From Maricaulis sp. (GTDB taxonomy: Bacteria; Pseudomonadota; Alphaproteobacteria; Caulobacterales; Maricaulaceae): a stretch of 64,000 nucleotides of DNA. The position numbers and the translations under genes were made by a program. Positions 23,881 through 35,782 of this stretch are shown here, piece by piece. Within the stretch, counting starts at the first letter, position 1. Every line of letters starts with the position of its first letter. The notes under the pieces are model-generated. The model saw only the letters and a program-made list of their open reading frames with translations. It was not told the DNA's origin and ran no database searches. The DNA lies in contig NZ_JADFAJ010000040.1 in assembly GCF_015665295.1 (NCBI RefSeq), forward strand, positions 1-64,000, written 5' to 3'.

Positions 23881-24798
23881 ATGACTCCTGCTGCCCCGCC
23901 TGCCCTGTTCGACCGCGCCGCGCTGCGCCGGCGCCGCGACCGCGCGGCAGGCAGGATGACAGACTACAACTTTCTCGCGCAACGGGCATTTGACGACATG
24001 GCCGACCGGGTCGCCAGCGTCACCCGCAATTTCGATCGGACAGCCATTCTTGGCGGCGGCCCGGATCTGCTGTCCGGCGCCGCGGCCGGGCTGCTTTCTG
24101 ACAAGACCGGCTGGATCATCCGCTCAGACCTGTCACCGCGCGTCGCGACCCGGCTGGAGACGCCGGCCCTAGCCCTCGACGAGGAAGCCCTGCCGCTGGC
24201 GGCCGAATGTCTCGATCTTGTGCTGGCGCCCTGGGGGTTGCACTGGACCAATGACCTGCCGGGCGCCCTGGTCCAGATCAATCACGCGCTCAAGCCCGAC
24301 GGGTTTTTCGCCTGCGCCCTGCCCGGCGGTGCCACGCTGACCGAATTGCGCCAGAGCCTGATGGCGGCCGAGAGCGAGTTGATGGGCGGTGTCACGGCGC
24401 GGGTTTCGCCGCTGGCCGGGACCTTCGACATGGCGGCCCTCCTGCAGCGGGCCGGCTTTGCCATGCCGGTCGCCGATGTCGACCGGATCACCGTGCGCTA
24501 CGACAACATCTTCGCCCTGATGGCCGATCTGCGCGGCATGGGCGAGACCTCGGTCCTGGCCGACCGGCCCCGCACCGCCGCGCCGCGTACCCTGTTTGTC
24601 CGCGCCGGCCAGATCTATGCCGAACGCTTTTCCGACCCGGACGGCCGCATCCGCGCCACCTTCGAAATCATCCACGCCGCCGGCTGGGCCCCGCATCCCG
24701 ACCAGCCCAAGCCGAAACGGCCGGGCTCCGCCACGCACCGGCTCGCGGATGCGCTCGGGGTTCGGGAAACATCACTGGGTGAGAAGGCCGGACGCTAG
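23881..24798 (+). CDS. NDUFAF5/BioC-like SAM-dependent methyltransferase-fold protein
   Basis: 305 aa from ATG 23881. Opens with FDRAALRRRRDRAAG, the mark of the alphaproteobacterial/mitochondrial NDUFAF5 group. Motif I is degenerate (AILGGGPDLLSG), followed by LVLAPWGLHWTNDLPGAL and the late LFVRAGQIYAERFSDPDGRI. Human NDUFAF5 hydroxylates an arginine of the complex I subunit NDUFS7, so assembly or modification of NADH dehydrogenase is a reasonable inference. Methyltransferase activity is uncertain. Divergent from comF, as in related genomes. Confidence 0.85.
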   Translation: MTPAAPPALFDRAALRRRRDRAAGRMTDYNFLAQRAFDDMADRVASVTRNFDRTAILGGGPDLLSGAAAGLLSDKTGWIIRSDLSPRVATRLETPALALDEEALPLAAECLDLVLAPWGLHWTNDLPGALVQINHALKPDGFFACALPGGATLTELRQSLMAAESELMGGVTARVSPLAGTFDMAALLQRAGFAMPVADVDRITVRYDNIFALMADLRGMGETSVLADRPRTAAPRTLFVRAGQIYAERFSDPDGRIRATFEIIHAAGWAPHPDQPKPKRPGSATHRLADALGVRETSLGEKAGR

Positions 24799-24809
24799 CA
24801 TGGGGCCGC

Positions 24810-24968
24810 CTAGAACGGCGCCTGCGCACTCGCAAACATGTCCATGACCGCCGGGCCGATGATCGCCAGGGCGCCAATCCCGGCGATCGAGATGATGACC
24901 GCGATGATCGAGTATTCGATCGCGGTGGCGCCGCGCTGGTCGCGGGCAAAGCGTGTCAGGAGCTTCAT
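24810..24968 (-). CDS. Flp-type IVb pilin (orphan small gene)
   Basis: 52 aa from ATG 24968: a short basic leader (MKLLTRFARDQRG), then ATAIEYSIIAVIISIAGIGA, the processed N-terminus of Flp pilins with the Glu and Tyr at the fifth and sixth mature positions, and a short tail. A prepilin peptidase should cut after RG. An in-frame GTG at 24983 overlaps the mutT stop as GTGA behind GAGGG and may be the true start. No tad assembly genes are in the window, so it depends on a distant locus. Confidence 0.85.
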   Translation of the reverse strand: MKLLTRFARDQRGATAIEYSIIAVIISIAGIGALAIIGPAVMDMFASAQAPF

Positions 24969-24979
24969 CACAGTCTGGG

Positions 24980-25396
24980 TCACAGGCGATCCCTCAGCTC
25001 GGCGGCCAGGGAGATGTCGGCGGCGGACATCTGGTAGTCGCGCAGGCGTTCCTTGCGGACCCAGGCCAGTTCCTGGCCTTCATTGGGGTGCGGGAAACCG
25101 TCCCAGGTGCGGCACAAAAAGAGCGGCATGACGATGTGGAAGGCGTCATAGGGGTGCGAGACGAAGGCAAAGGGGTGCAGGCACCGTTCACACGGCTCCA
25201 CACTGAGCTCTTCCCGCAATTCGCGAACCACAGCCTGCTCCGGCGTCTCTCCCGGCTCGATCTTGCCGCCCGGGAATTCCCAAAGCCCCGCCATGGCCTT
25301 GCCCTCGGGCCGCCTGGCGATGAGGATGCGACCATCGGCATCCAGCAGCGCGCACGCGGCAACATAGAGCACCGGTTTGGGGCTACGAGCGGTCAT
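24980..25396 (-). CDS. mutT: MutT-type Nudix hydrolase (8-oxo-dGTP diphosphatase)
   Basis: 138 aa. Nudix box GGKIEPGETPEQAVVRELRE followed by EL (about 43-64) fits Gx5Ex7REUxEExGU with a Ser after the last Leu. Opens VLYVAACALLDADGRILIARRP and ends with the RKERLRDYQMSAADIS block common to MutT. It sanitises oxidised dGTP to prevent A:T to C:G transversions. Its stop overlaps a possible GTG start of the Flp pilin. A short 5' gap separates it from the parvulin gene. Confidence 0.93.
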   Translation of the reverse strand: MTARSPKPVLYVAACALLDADGRILIARRPEGKAMAGLWEFPGGKIEPGETPEQAVVRELREELSVEPCERCLHPFAFVSHPYDAFHIVMPLFLCRTWDGFPHPNEGQELAWVRKERLRDYQMSAADISLAAELRDRL

Positions 25397-25446
25397 GATC
25401 CCACATCTCCCTTAAGGACCTGTGCAGAAAGGCGGTTAATTCCGGC

Positions 25447-26409
25447 CTATCCGGGTTCGTCTAAATCGAGATTGTCTTCGGCCTCGTCAGGATCGGCTGA
25501 TCCCTGTTCCTCATCGCCAGCCTCGCCCGCCGGGGCAAGCAGGCGTGACAGGTCTGCCCGCTCGATCTCGGCCTCGGTGCGCAATCCCTCGATCAGTGCT
25601 TCCAGCTGGTCGAAGGTGTAAAAACGGATGATGTTGGGTCGCAGCGCCTCCAGCGAGGGCGGCGGCTGACGGCGGCGGTCGACCACGGTCAGGATGTGCC
25701 AGCCGAACTCGGACCGGAAAGGCTCGGACACGCCGCCCTCGGGCGTCGCGAACGCCACCGCCCCGAAGGCCGGCAGAATGCCCTCACGGCTGAAATAGCC
25801 CAGATCGCCGCCTTCCAGACGGGTTGCCTGGTCCTCGCTCATGGCGACGGCGAGCTCGGCAAAGTCCCGGCCCTCATCGAGCAGGGCCTTGATCGCAAGG
25901 GCTTCTTCACGGGTCTGGACCAGGATGTGACGGGCCCGCACTTCCTCGCCGAGCGGGATGAGCCGGATCTGCTCTTCATAGATGCGCTGGATGGTCTCGT
26001 CGGTCACCGCATCGGCCAGTGCCGTCTCGACCAGGACATTGCCGAGAATGCGTTCCTCGGCGAGGGCCAGGCGGCGACGGGCTTCCTCGGACTGGTGAAG
26101 GTCGCGACGCCTTGCCTCCAGAGCCAGCAATCGCTGGTCGATCAGCTCCTCGAGCACGCGGTCGAAATCCTCGGACCCGACCGCCGGCGGAGTGCCGCCC
26201 GAATCGCCGTCCTGCGCCAACGCCTCGCGCTCGACATCGGAGCGCCGGATCATCGTACCATCGACTCGCGCCATGACCGGATCGGCCTCGTCCAGCGCAA
26301 GGACAGGACCACGGCTGTCGAAATCCTCCACCGTGCGCCGCGGCTCAGGACCGCAGGCTGCGCAAGTTGCAGTCAGCACGAAAATGCAAAAGAGCCTGAA
26401 AACAGACAC
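25447..26409 (-). CDS. Parvulin-type peptidyl-prolyl isomerase, probable lipoprotein
   Basis: 320 aa. Signal sequence FCIFVLTATCAACGPE offers a lipobox-like Cys. The N-terminal SurA-like helices (VEREALAQDG, QRLLALEARRRD) lead into a rotamase domain about 150-250: VRARHILVQTREEA, AMSEDQATRLEGGDLGYFSR and FRSEFGWHILTVVDRR are classic PpiC/parvulin blocks. The tail is acidic (GDEEQGSADPDEAEDN). Likely a periplasmic folding factor for envelope proteins. It is divergent to secA, a fitting neighbour. Confidence 0.9.
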   Translation of the reverse strand: MSVFRLFCIFVLTATCAACGPEPRRTVEDFDSRGPVLALDEADPVMARVDGTMIRRSDVEREALAQDGDSGGTPPAVGSEDFDRVLEELIDQRLLALEARRRDLHQSEEARRRLALAEERILGNVLVETALADAVTDETIQRIYEEQIRLIPLGEEVRARHILVQTREEALAIKALLDEGRDFAELAVAMSEDQATRLEGGDLGYFSREGILPAFGAVAFATPEGGVSEPFRSEFGWHILTVVDRRRQPPPSLEALRPNIIRFYTFDQLEALIEGLRTEAEIERADLSRLLAPAGEAGDEEQGSADPDEAEDNLDLDEPG

Positions 26410-26588
26410 CTATAGCGCCTCACCTGTAGACGGCGCAGGATGGACGAGCCGCGCGCCTTGATTGACAGTTACACCCCTCATCCTTAAGTCACCCTGACGT
26501 TTCAAAGCAATGCTGTCGTCCCCGGCGAACGGAACGAAACCTGGGCGCCGGACGCCAGCTGCCCAGTAGTTCGCAAAGCCTGATCCAG

Positions 26589-29456
<2,868 letters not shown>

Positions 29457-29468
29457 CCGGGACGAACG

Positions 29469-29930
29469 GTGAGCGAGGTTCGCCTTCGCCCGGCCCGTGC
29501 CGGAGAGGAAGACGCGCTCTCCGACCTGTGCCTGAAATCCAAGGCGCACTGGGGCTATGACGAGGCCTTCATGGCCGAGGTCGCGCCCTATCTGCGGGTG
29601 ACGAGCGAGGCGATCGCGGCCGGTCACACCACTGTCGCTGAACTGGATGACGGCACGATGCTGGGCGTCTGCCAGATCGATCCGGGCGGCCATCACGGCA
29701 CGCTCGACCTCCTCTTCATCACCCCCGCCGCGATCGGCAAGGGCGTCGGCCGCGACCTGTTCGAGGACGCCAGGGCCAAGCTGAAGGCCCGCGGCGAGAC
29801 GGTGATGACCATCCTCTCCGACCCCTATGCCGAAGCCGCCTATATCCACATGGGCGCCCGCCGCGTCGCCATGCGCCCCAGCGAGGTCTTCAAGGACCGA
29901 AAGCTGCCCTGGCTTGAAGTGGCGCTTTAG
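29469..29930 (+). CDS. GNAT family N-acetyltransferase
   Basis: 153 aa from GTG 29469. Begins VRLRPARAGEEDALSDLCLKSKA, has a central LDLLFITPAAIGKGVGRDLFE with the acetyl-CoA loop in variant form (GKGVGR for Q/RxxGxG/A) and ends IHMGARRVAMRPSEVF, all consistent with GNAT. Substrate unknown. It starts 12 nt after the secA stop and is probably read through from it. Confidence 0.9.
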   Translation: MSEVRLRPARAGEEDALSDLCLKSKAHWGYDEAFMAEVAPYLRVTSEAIAAGHTTVAELDDGTMLGVCQIDPGGHHGTLDLLFITPAAIGKGVGRDLFEDARAKLKARGETVMTILSDPYAEAAYIHMGARRVAMRPSEVFKDRKLPWLEVAL

Positions 29931-29933
29931 GGG

Positions 29934-30252
29934 GATCTTTCCTCCCCGTTCCATGGGGCGGTGTCGTAACCCGTCCTCGCTCCGCTTGGCCCCCTTCGAC
30001 CCGAGGCATCGCCTCGGCCCACTTCCCCCGCAAGCGGGGGCAGAAAGCACGGCCAGACGGAGTGGGTGACGAAACGCAGGCGCGTTTTCCTCCCCATTCC
30101 ATGGGGAGGTGGATCGCCGCGAAGCGGTGAGACGGAGGGGTGACGCCGCAGGCGGCATGGATCACTCCGCGCCAACCCTATCCTCGCTACGCTCGGACCC
30201 CATCGACCCGATGCTGCGCCTCGGCTCACTTCCCCACGATGTAGGGAAGAAA
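29934..30252. repeat. Two tandem copies of the TTTTCCTCCCC...GGGGAAGAAAG extragenic repeat
   Basis: Copy one (29934-30048) runs from GATCTTTCCTCCCCGTTCC to a CCCCCGCAAGCGGGGG hairpin plus CAGAAAGC. Copy two (30085-30252) runs from TTTTCCTCCCCATTCC to CACTTCCCCACGATGTAGGG. Copy two shares CTCGCTACGCTCGG, CCCCATCGACCC and ATGCTG with 9572-9646 over about 75 bp. No coding potential seen. The end of copy two is 2 nt from the accA stop, so the repeat may serve as its 3' end structure. Confidence 0.75.
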
Positions 30253-30254
30253 GC

Positions 30255-31226
30255 CTACGCCCCCGGCAGGGTCCGGCCGATGGCGAGGAAGCGTTCGCGG
30301 CGTTGCTGGCGCAGGGCCTTGGCGTCCATCTGCTCGAGCTGGCCGAGATGCTTTTCGATCGCATTGCCGACCGAGGTCATGGTCTGCGCCGCGTGACGGT
30401 GCGCGCCGCCAATCGGTTCGGGGATGACCTGATCGACGATCTTCATCGCCAGCAGATCCGGCGCGGTCACTTTCATGGCGACGGCGGCGTCCTTGGCCCG
30501 CGCTGAATCCTTCCACAGGATCGAGGCGCAGCCTTCCGGCGAGATCACTGAATAGATCGAATGCTCCAGCATCATCACGACATTGGCGCTGGCCAGGGCC
30601 ACGGCGCCGCCGGACCCGCCTTCACCGGTAATGGTGGAGATCAGCGGCGTGCCCAGGGTCAGGCAGCGCTCGGTCGAGCGGGCAATCGCCTCGGACTGGC
30701 CGCGCTCTTCCGCGCCAAGACCGGGATAAGCCCCCGCCGTATCGACAAAAGTGAGGACCGGCAGGCCGAATTTCTCGGCCAGGTCCATCAGGCGGATCGC
30801 CTTGCGATAGCCTTCCGGACGCGCCATGCCGAAATTGTGCTTGATGCGGGTCTCGGTGTCGTGGCCCTTTTCATGGCCGATCACGACCACGGAGCGACCG
30901 CGGAAACGGCCTAGGCCACCGACAATCGCGGCATCCTCGGAGAAACGGCGATCACCGCACATCTCCTCGAAATCCTCGATCAGCGCCTTGCGATAGTCGC
31001 GGAAATGCGGCCGTTCGGGATGACGGGCGACCAGCGTCTTGCGCCATGGGTCAAGCTTGGAATAGAGCGCGGCAAGCTGCTCGCTCGCCTTCTGGCGCAG
31101 GCGCGCAGTCTCTTCTGCCGTATCCGGAGAGTCTTCACCCGCTAGGGATTCGAGCTCTTCGATCTTGGCTTCCAATTCGGCCAGCGGCCGCTCGAAATCG
31201 AGATAGGTACGTGTGGGGTCGGACAT
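30255..31226 (-). CDS. accA: Acetyl-CoA carboxylase carboxyltransferase subunit alpha
   Basis: 323 aa from ATG 31226 ([20 protein letters not shown]), the canonical AccA start. With AccD it transfers the carboxyl group from biotin to acetyl-CoA, the committed step of fatty-acid synthesis. Recognisable blocks are [70 protein letters not shown] and [20 protein letters not shown]. Full length. Downstream of xerD on the same strand, with a 92-bp gap. Confidence 0.98.
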   Translation of the reverse strand: MSDPTRTYLDFERPLAELEAKIEELESLAGEDSPDTAEETARLRQKASEQLAALYSKLDPWRKTLVARHPERPHFRDYRKALIEDFEEMCGDRRFSEDAAIVGGLGRFRGRSVVVIGHEKGHDTETRIKHNFGMARPEGYRKAIRLMDLAEKFGLPVLTFVDTAGAYPGLGAEERGQSEAIARSTERCLTLGTPLISTITGEGGSGGAVALASANVVMMLEHSIYSVISPEGCASILWKDSARAKDAAVAMKVTAPDLLAMKIVDQVIPEPIGGAHRHAAQTMTSVGNAIEKHLGQLEQMDAKALRQQRRERFLAIGRTLPGA

Positions 31227-31317
31227 GCCCTGCCAACGCCTGTGAACACAAAGTGGAGGGCAACCTAACCACCCGGTCCCGGCGCTACAAGCCTGAAAAG
31301 CCGCGCTTACGCATACG

Positions 31318-32289
31318 TCAATCAGACGCCTCATCATCGGCGCGGCGGGCCAGGGGGTGGGCCGACTGGACGAGAGATTTCAGTCTCTCGTCAAGCACAT
31401 GGGTATAGATCTGCGTGGTCGAGACATCGGCGTGCCCCAGCAGCATCTGGACACTGCGCAAATCCGCGCCGCGGGCCAGAAGATGCGTGGCAAAGGCGTG
31501 GCGCAGCACGTGCGGCGACACCCTGGCCGGATCCATGCCGGCGGCCAGCGTCAGATCGCCGAGGATCTGGGCGAAGCGCTCGCGGGTCAGATGTCCGCCC
31601 TTGGCCGTGCGTGACGGGAAGAGGAAGCGCGACGCCTTGCCAGTCTTGGTCTTGTCCGGTGGCAGATGCGCCTCGCGCACCGCCTTGTAGGCGGCGACGG
31701 CCTCGAGGGCGGCATCGGTCAGCGGCACAAGGCGCTCGCGTCCACCCTTGCCCGTGACCTGGATACAGCGTTCGGCGCGCACGAAGGCCCCCAGCGGCAG
31801 CGAGACGAGTTCGGTCACGCGCAATCCGCCGGCATAGAGCAATTCCATCAGGGCCCGCGTACGCACCCCGCTGACACCGGGCAGGCCGGCGGCGGCATCG
31901 AACAGGGCATCGACATCCGCCTCAGAGAGAATCCTGGGCAGGGCCCGTCCCTGCTTGGGTGCGCGCAGCGGGGTCGCCGGATTGTCGTCGCGCACCCCGT
32001 CCGACAGGAGGAAACGGTAAAAGCGCCTGATTGCCGACAGACGCCGTGCCGCCGTCGACGCCGCCAGCCCGTCGGCCGCAAAGCCGGCCAGCACGCCTTC
32101 CAGGTCCGGGGTTGCGGCACTGTCGAGACGGCGCCCGGCCGCCCCGAGGCGGGCCGCAACATCGGTCAGGTCACGGCGATAGGCATCCAGCGTATTTATG
32201 GAGGCGCCGCGTTCGGCAGCCATCATGTCGAGAAACAGCGCAATCAGGGCGCCATTGCCATTGCGACCACCGGGATCGGCTGGGCTCAC
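31318..32289 (-). CDS. xerD: Site-specific tyrosine recombinase XerD
   Basis: 323 aa from GTG 32289. N-terminal SAM-like core-binding domain ([20 protein letters not shown]), then the catalytic domain with Arg in [12 protein letters not shown], the active-site HxLR in [14 protein letters not shown] in [12 protein letters not shown] and the nucleophile Tyr in IYTHV. With XerC it resolves chromosome dimers at dif at the FtsK-organised septum. The start overlaps the stop of the upstream envelope gene (GTGA). No dif site was noticed in the window. Confidence 0.96.
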   Translation of the reverse strand: MSPADPGGRNGNGALIALFLDMMAAERGASINTLDAYRRDLTDVAARLGAAGRRLDSAATPDLEGVLAGFAADGLAASTAARRLSAIRRFYRFLLSDGVRDDNPATPLRAPKQGRALPRILSEADVDALFDAAAGLPGVSGVRTRALMELLYAGGLRVTELVSLPLGAFVRAERCIQVTGKGGRERLVPLTDAALEAVAAYKAVREAHLPPDKTKTGKASRFLFPSRTAKGGHLTRERFAQILGDLTLAAGMDPARVSPHVLRHAFATHLLARGADLRSVQMLLGHADVSTTQIYTHVLDERLKSLVQSAHPLARRADDEASD

Positions 32290-33914
32290 CGCGCCCTCGC
32301 GACGATACGCTCCAGGACCAGTGCCAGCGCCTGGCGCCGCAAGCCGGCGGCATCAAGCGCCGCGATCGCCCGGCTGAAGGCTACGGGTTCGGTGGCGGTC
32401 GCGGGGCGGTTGAGCAGGCTGATCGCCAGCATGGCCATCTCGGCCCTGGCACCGGCCCGCACAGCCATTTCCATGGCTGGCAATTCCGGACCGATGGCTG
32501 CGGCATCCAGCCCGAGAACAACCAGTCGGCTCTCACCGGACAGATGCCCGCGCAATTCAGCGAGCGCCAGTTGCACACCCAGGGCGCTGTCGCCCTGGCT
32601 TTCGAGCCAGGCCGCCAGCACGGCTTCAAAATTGCCACCCGACAGGGCATCGCGGGCGACCGCCAGCGACAGGTCCAGCGCGACCATGCGATGCGGCGCT
32701 GGCGGCACCCATTCCGGCATCGCGGCATCAACCGGCGTGCCGTCGGCATAGACCAGCCGCCCGTCAGCCGTCTCCAGAATCGCCTGACCGGCCAGCGCTG
32801 CCGGATTCGGCCGGCGCGGCGGGCCATCGACCAGCGCATCGCGCCAGCGGGCTGCGGCCCGCAAGTCGCCGACGATCATGGCGGCCAAGGCAATTTCATA
32901 GCCGTGAGCGAGGGTCGTCTCCGTCACCGGCAGGGTCTCGACCTCGCTGCCGTGATGGCGGGCAACATGGATGAAGCGGGACGCATCGCTGGCGTCGGCC
33001 AGCATGTGACCGAGGGCAAGAGCGGCAATCTCGCGGTCACGGCCTTGTCCGAGAATTTCCTCCAGCGCATGGTGCCGGTCGCGACCGGAAAGCTCCAGGG
33101 CTGCCTCAAGGGAAGCCGCCGGATCGGTGATCGGCACCGGCTCGAAAACCGGCGTATGGCCGAGCGAGCGCAGCCAGGCCGGTGCCGTTTCAGCAATGGC
33201 CGGCGTGTCGGCTTCCGGATCGACCAGGTAACGCGCCATGGCAAAATCAAGACCGCTGTCCGGCGGCGCCACGTCTTCCGCGACCGTGCCCAGCGTCATT
33301 GAGAACAGGCGGGCGTCGAAATCATCATCCCCGGAACGGGCACGGGCGAGTTCGGCGGTGAGTTCAGCAGCAGCGCCCTGCCCGTCGAGCGCAAGACAGA
33401 AAGCCCGGCGGCGCAGCCAGTCCGGCGCGTCCCGGTTCTCGATCAGCGCATTGGCGGTCTGGCAGGCGCGCTCACTCTCGCCGACCGCGAATCCCAGCTC
33501 GGCATGCCAGCGGGCCAGTCCCGGGCGCCGGTTGATGTTGGGGGTGCGCTCGAGCAGGTCAAACGCGTCATGGGCGCCGCCGGCTGCCAGCAGGCGGTCG
33601 ACCCGCAGCTCTGCAAGACGGGCATCGCCGCGACCACCGGCCGGCGGCTGCCCACCTGTCAGCAGGATCAAGCGGGCGGTTTCGGCAAGGGCCTCGCTCG
33701 CATAGCCCGGACCGTCGGAGGCAGGCAGCCGTGTCAGGACGGCTGCCGCCATGTCACGGCCGGAACCCGCCCAAAGGCCATCGCCAAGCCCACGCGCGGT
33801 CAGCGACACCTCAAGCGGATCAAGTGCATCCAGGCGTTCAACCTCGATCGGGTCCTGGGCAGCGGCCGTGCCGCAAAGAAGCGCTGCCAGCAGGCTAGCG
33901 CGGGAAATCGTCAT
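32286..33914 (-). CDS. Secreted Ala-rich helical-repeat protein of unknown function
   Basis: 542 aa from ATG 33914, which gives a clear signal peptide (MTISRASLLAALLCGTAAAQ). The mature protein is an Ala/Leu/Arg-rich run of short helices with recurring A-x-L-L-A-A-G and A-L-A-L-x-L patterns, resembling TPR/alpha-solenoid scaffolds. No catalytic motif seen. Located between a small membrane protein and xerD, with overlaps on both sides (20 nt and 4 nt), so it is part of a compact transcription unit. Homologues occupy the same place beside xerD/aroK in relatives as far as I recall. Confidence 0.75.
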   Translation of the reverse strand: MTISRASLLAALLCGTAAAQDPIEVERLDALDPLEVSLTARGLGDGLWAGSGRDMAAAVLTRLPASDGPGYASEALAETARLILLTGGQPPAGGRGDARLAELRVDRLLAAGGAHDAFDLLERTPNINRRPGLARWHAELGFAVGESERACQTANALIENRDAPDWLRRRAFCLALDGQGAAAELTAELARARSGDDDFDARLFSMTLGTVAEDVAPPDSGLDFAMARYLVDPEADTPAIAETAPAWLRSLGHTPVFEPVPITDPAASLEAALELSGRDRHHALEEILGQGRDREIAALALGHMLADASDASRFIHVARHHGSEVETLPVTETTLAHGYEIALAAMIVGDLRAAARWRDALVDGPPRRPNPAALAGQAILETADGRLVYADGTPVDAAMPEWVPPAPHRMVALDLSLAVARDALSGGNFEAVLAAWLESQGDSALGVQLALAELRGHLSGESRLVVLGLDAAAIGPELPAMEMAVRAGARAEMAMLAISLLNRPATATEPVAFSRAIAALDAAGLRRQALALVLERIVARAR

Positions 33915-34035
33915 CCAGCTCGACACGTACATTCTCCCGGGTCGGTTCCAGGCCATTGGCGATCAGGACCAGCGTGCCGAACCCGATCGCGACGAGACCG
34001 GCGATCACCATCACACCCACCAGAAAACCACGCAT
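33895..34035 (-). CDS. Small single-pass membrane protein, 46 aa
   Basis: ATG at 34035 is preceded by GAGGAG with 7-nt spacing, a strong ribosome-binding site. The protein is a membrane helix (GFLVGVMVIAGLVAIGFGTL) followed by a short acidic cytoplasmic or periplasmic tail ending VELDDDFPR. Its end overlaps the next gene by 20 nt, which suggests coupled translation. It faces aroK divergently with 107 bp between the starts. No family recognised; the topology is like short DUF6476-type alphaproteobacterial proteins, but that is only a resemblance. Confidence 0.7.
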   Translation of the reverse strand: MRGFLVGVMVIAGLVAIGFGTLVLIANGLEPTRENVRVELDDDFPR

Positions 34036-34142
34036 GAACCGACTCCTCAGACCCCTCGAAGACCCGCCATCGCACTGCAGGTCAAACCGGTGACGAGCCT
34101 AACCCTGATTGCGGCGATTTCCAGACCGTTTATACCGCTGAC

Positions 34143-34682
34143 ATGTCGTGCGTTCACAAACCGCAGAAATCGCTCGTCCTGATCGGCCTGATGGGTGTCG
34201 GCAAGACCACGGTCGGCCGCCGCCTCGCGCATGCCCTGAAGCTGGACTTCCGCGATGCCGACGAGGAGGTCGAGAAGGCTGCCGGTCGCAGCGTCTCGGA
34301 AATCTTCGCTGACTTCGGCGAAGCCGCCTTTCGCGACGGCGAGCGCAAGGTCATTGCCCGCCTGCTCGAAGAACCGCCCATGGTCCTCGCGCTCGGTGGC
34401 GGGGCCTTTGTGGATGACGAAACCCGCGCCAATGTGAAGGCGAATGCCATCTCGATCTGGCTGCAGGCGGACGTCGAGACGCTGGTCAGGCGGGTCACCC
34501 GCCGCGACACCCGTCCCCTGCTGCGCGGTGACGATCCGGAAACCGTGCTGAACGCCTTGCTCACCAGACGCCAGGCCGCGTATGCAGAGGCTGACATCCA
34601 TGTTGATGCGTCGGGCGGTTCGCACCAGATCACGCTCGACGGGATTTTGCGGGCGCTCGACGCCCGGGAGGCCGAGGCGTGA
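34143..34682 (+). CDS. aroK: Shikimate kinase
   Basis: 179 aa. Walker A LIGLMGVGKTTVGRRLA (about 13-29), the shikimate-binding FRDADEEVEKAAGRSVSEIF, the VLALGGGAF loop and the adenine-contact/LID region RVTRRDTRPLL are all present. Phosphorylates shikimate at O3. Its stop overlaps the aroB start (GTGA), the usual aroK-aroB pairing. Confidence 0.97.
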   Translation: MSCVHKPQKSLVLIGLMGVGKTTVGRRLAHALKLDFRDADEEVEKAAGRSVSEIFADFGEAAFRDGERKVIARLLEEPPMVLALGGGAFVDDETRANVKANAISIWLQADVETLVRRVTRRDTRPLLRGDDPETVLNALLTRRQAAYAEADIHVDASGGSHQITLDGILRALDAREAEA

Positions 34683-35782
34683 GTGAAATAATGCGGGTCA
34701 ATGTGGGCCTGGGTGAGCGCAGCTATGACGTGCTGGTGGGGGCCGGCGCGCTGACGGCTGCCGCCCCGGAACTGGTCCGGCATTTCCCGCGCGGCCGGGC
34801 CATCCTGATTACCGACCGGCATGTCGCCGGGCTGCACCTGGAACGGGTCAGCGAAACGCTGGCCGCACACGGGCTGGAAGTCGAGCCGGTCATTGTCGAG
34901 CCCGGTGAGACATCCAAGAGCTGGGCTGGCCTGGCCCGTGTGGTCGATGCATTGCTCGACCATAATATCGAGCGTGCCGAGGCGGTCATTGCGCTGGGCG
35001 GCGGTGTAATCGGTGATCTCACGGGCTTTGCGGCCGCCATCACCAAGCGGGGCATCGACTTCATCCAGATCCCGACCACCTTGCTCGCCCAGGTCGACAG
35101 TTCGGTCGGCGGCAAGACCGGGATCAACACCACGCACGGCAAGAACTTCGCGGGCGCCTTCCACCAGCCGCGGCTGGTGATCGCCGACCGCGACCTGCTC
35201 GCCACCCTGCCGCTGCGCGAACGCCGGGCCGGATATGCCGAGATCGTCAAGGCTGCCTTGATCGGCGACGCCGCCTTGTTCGAGCAGCTGGAGGCTGCCG
35301 GTGCGGACGGGCTTGATGGGGCCGGGCTCGATGCGGCCGTCGCGGCTGCCATTGCCTTCAAGGCCCGCATCGTCGCCGAGGACGAGCGCGAGGGCGGGGT
35401 GCGCGCCCTGCTCAATCTTGGCCACACGTTCGGCCACGCCTTCGAGGCTGACGCGCCCAAGGATGTGATCCGCCATGGCGAGGCGGTGGCCGCCGGTATC
35501 GCGCTGGCCTTTGCGTATTCCGCTCATCGCGGCGTTTGCAGCGCGGGCGACGCCGCGCGGGTGGAGGCCCATCTGCGCGCCGTCGGCCTGCCGGCCAGCG
35601 CCGCAGAACTGGCCCATACGGATTGGCAGGCAAGCAGCCTGGTGTCACGCATGCGTGACGACAAGAAAAACATGGATGGCCGGATCACCCTGATCCTGGC
35701 TCGCGGCATCGGCGCCGCCTACATTGACCGGGCGGCCGATGAAGCCGACCTTCTTTCCTTTATGGAGACCCAGCTCTCATGA
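34679..35782 (+). CDS. aroB: 3-dehydroquinate synthase
   Basis: 367 aa from GTG 34679. NAD- and metal-dependent cyclisation of DAHP to 3-dehydroquinate. Visible blocks: IALGGGVIGDLTGFAAAI, FIQIPTTLLAQVDSSVGGKT, the metal-ligand region RAGYAEIVKAALIGD, NLGHTFGHAFEAD with two metal-binding histidines nearby and RHGEAVAAGI. Complete. Overlaps aroK and the following transporter gene by 4 nt each, so all three form one operon. Confidence 0.97.
   Translation: MSEIMRVNVGLGERSYDVLVGAGALTAAAPELVRHFPRGRAILITDRHVAGLHLERVSETLAAHGLEVEPVIVEPGETSKSWAGLARVVDALLDHNIERAEAVIALGGGVIGDLTGFAAAITKRGIDFIQIPTTLLAQVDSSVGGKTGINTTHGKNFAGAFHQPRLVIADRDLLATLPLRERRAGYAEIVKAALIGDAALFEQLEAAGADGLDGAGLDAAVAAAIAFKARIVAEDEREGGVRALLNLGHTFGHAFEADAPKDVIRHGEAVAAGIALAFAYSAHRGVCSAGDAARVEAHLRAVGLPASAAELAHTDWQASSLVSRMRDDKKNMDGRITLILARGIGAAYIDRAADEADLLSFMETQLS

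Noticed and set aside
23755-23982. N-terminal extension of ComF through the 9-bp repeat
   Set aside because: The repeat-encoded Ala-Gly-rich tail is not part of ComF proteins, and TTG 23754 has a ribosome-binding site.
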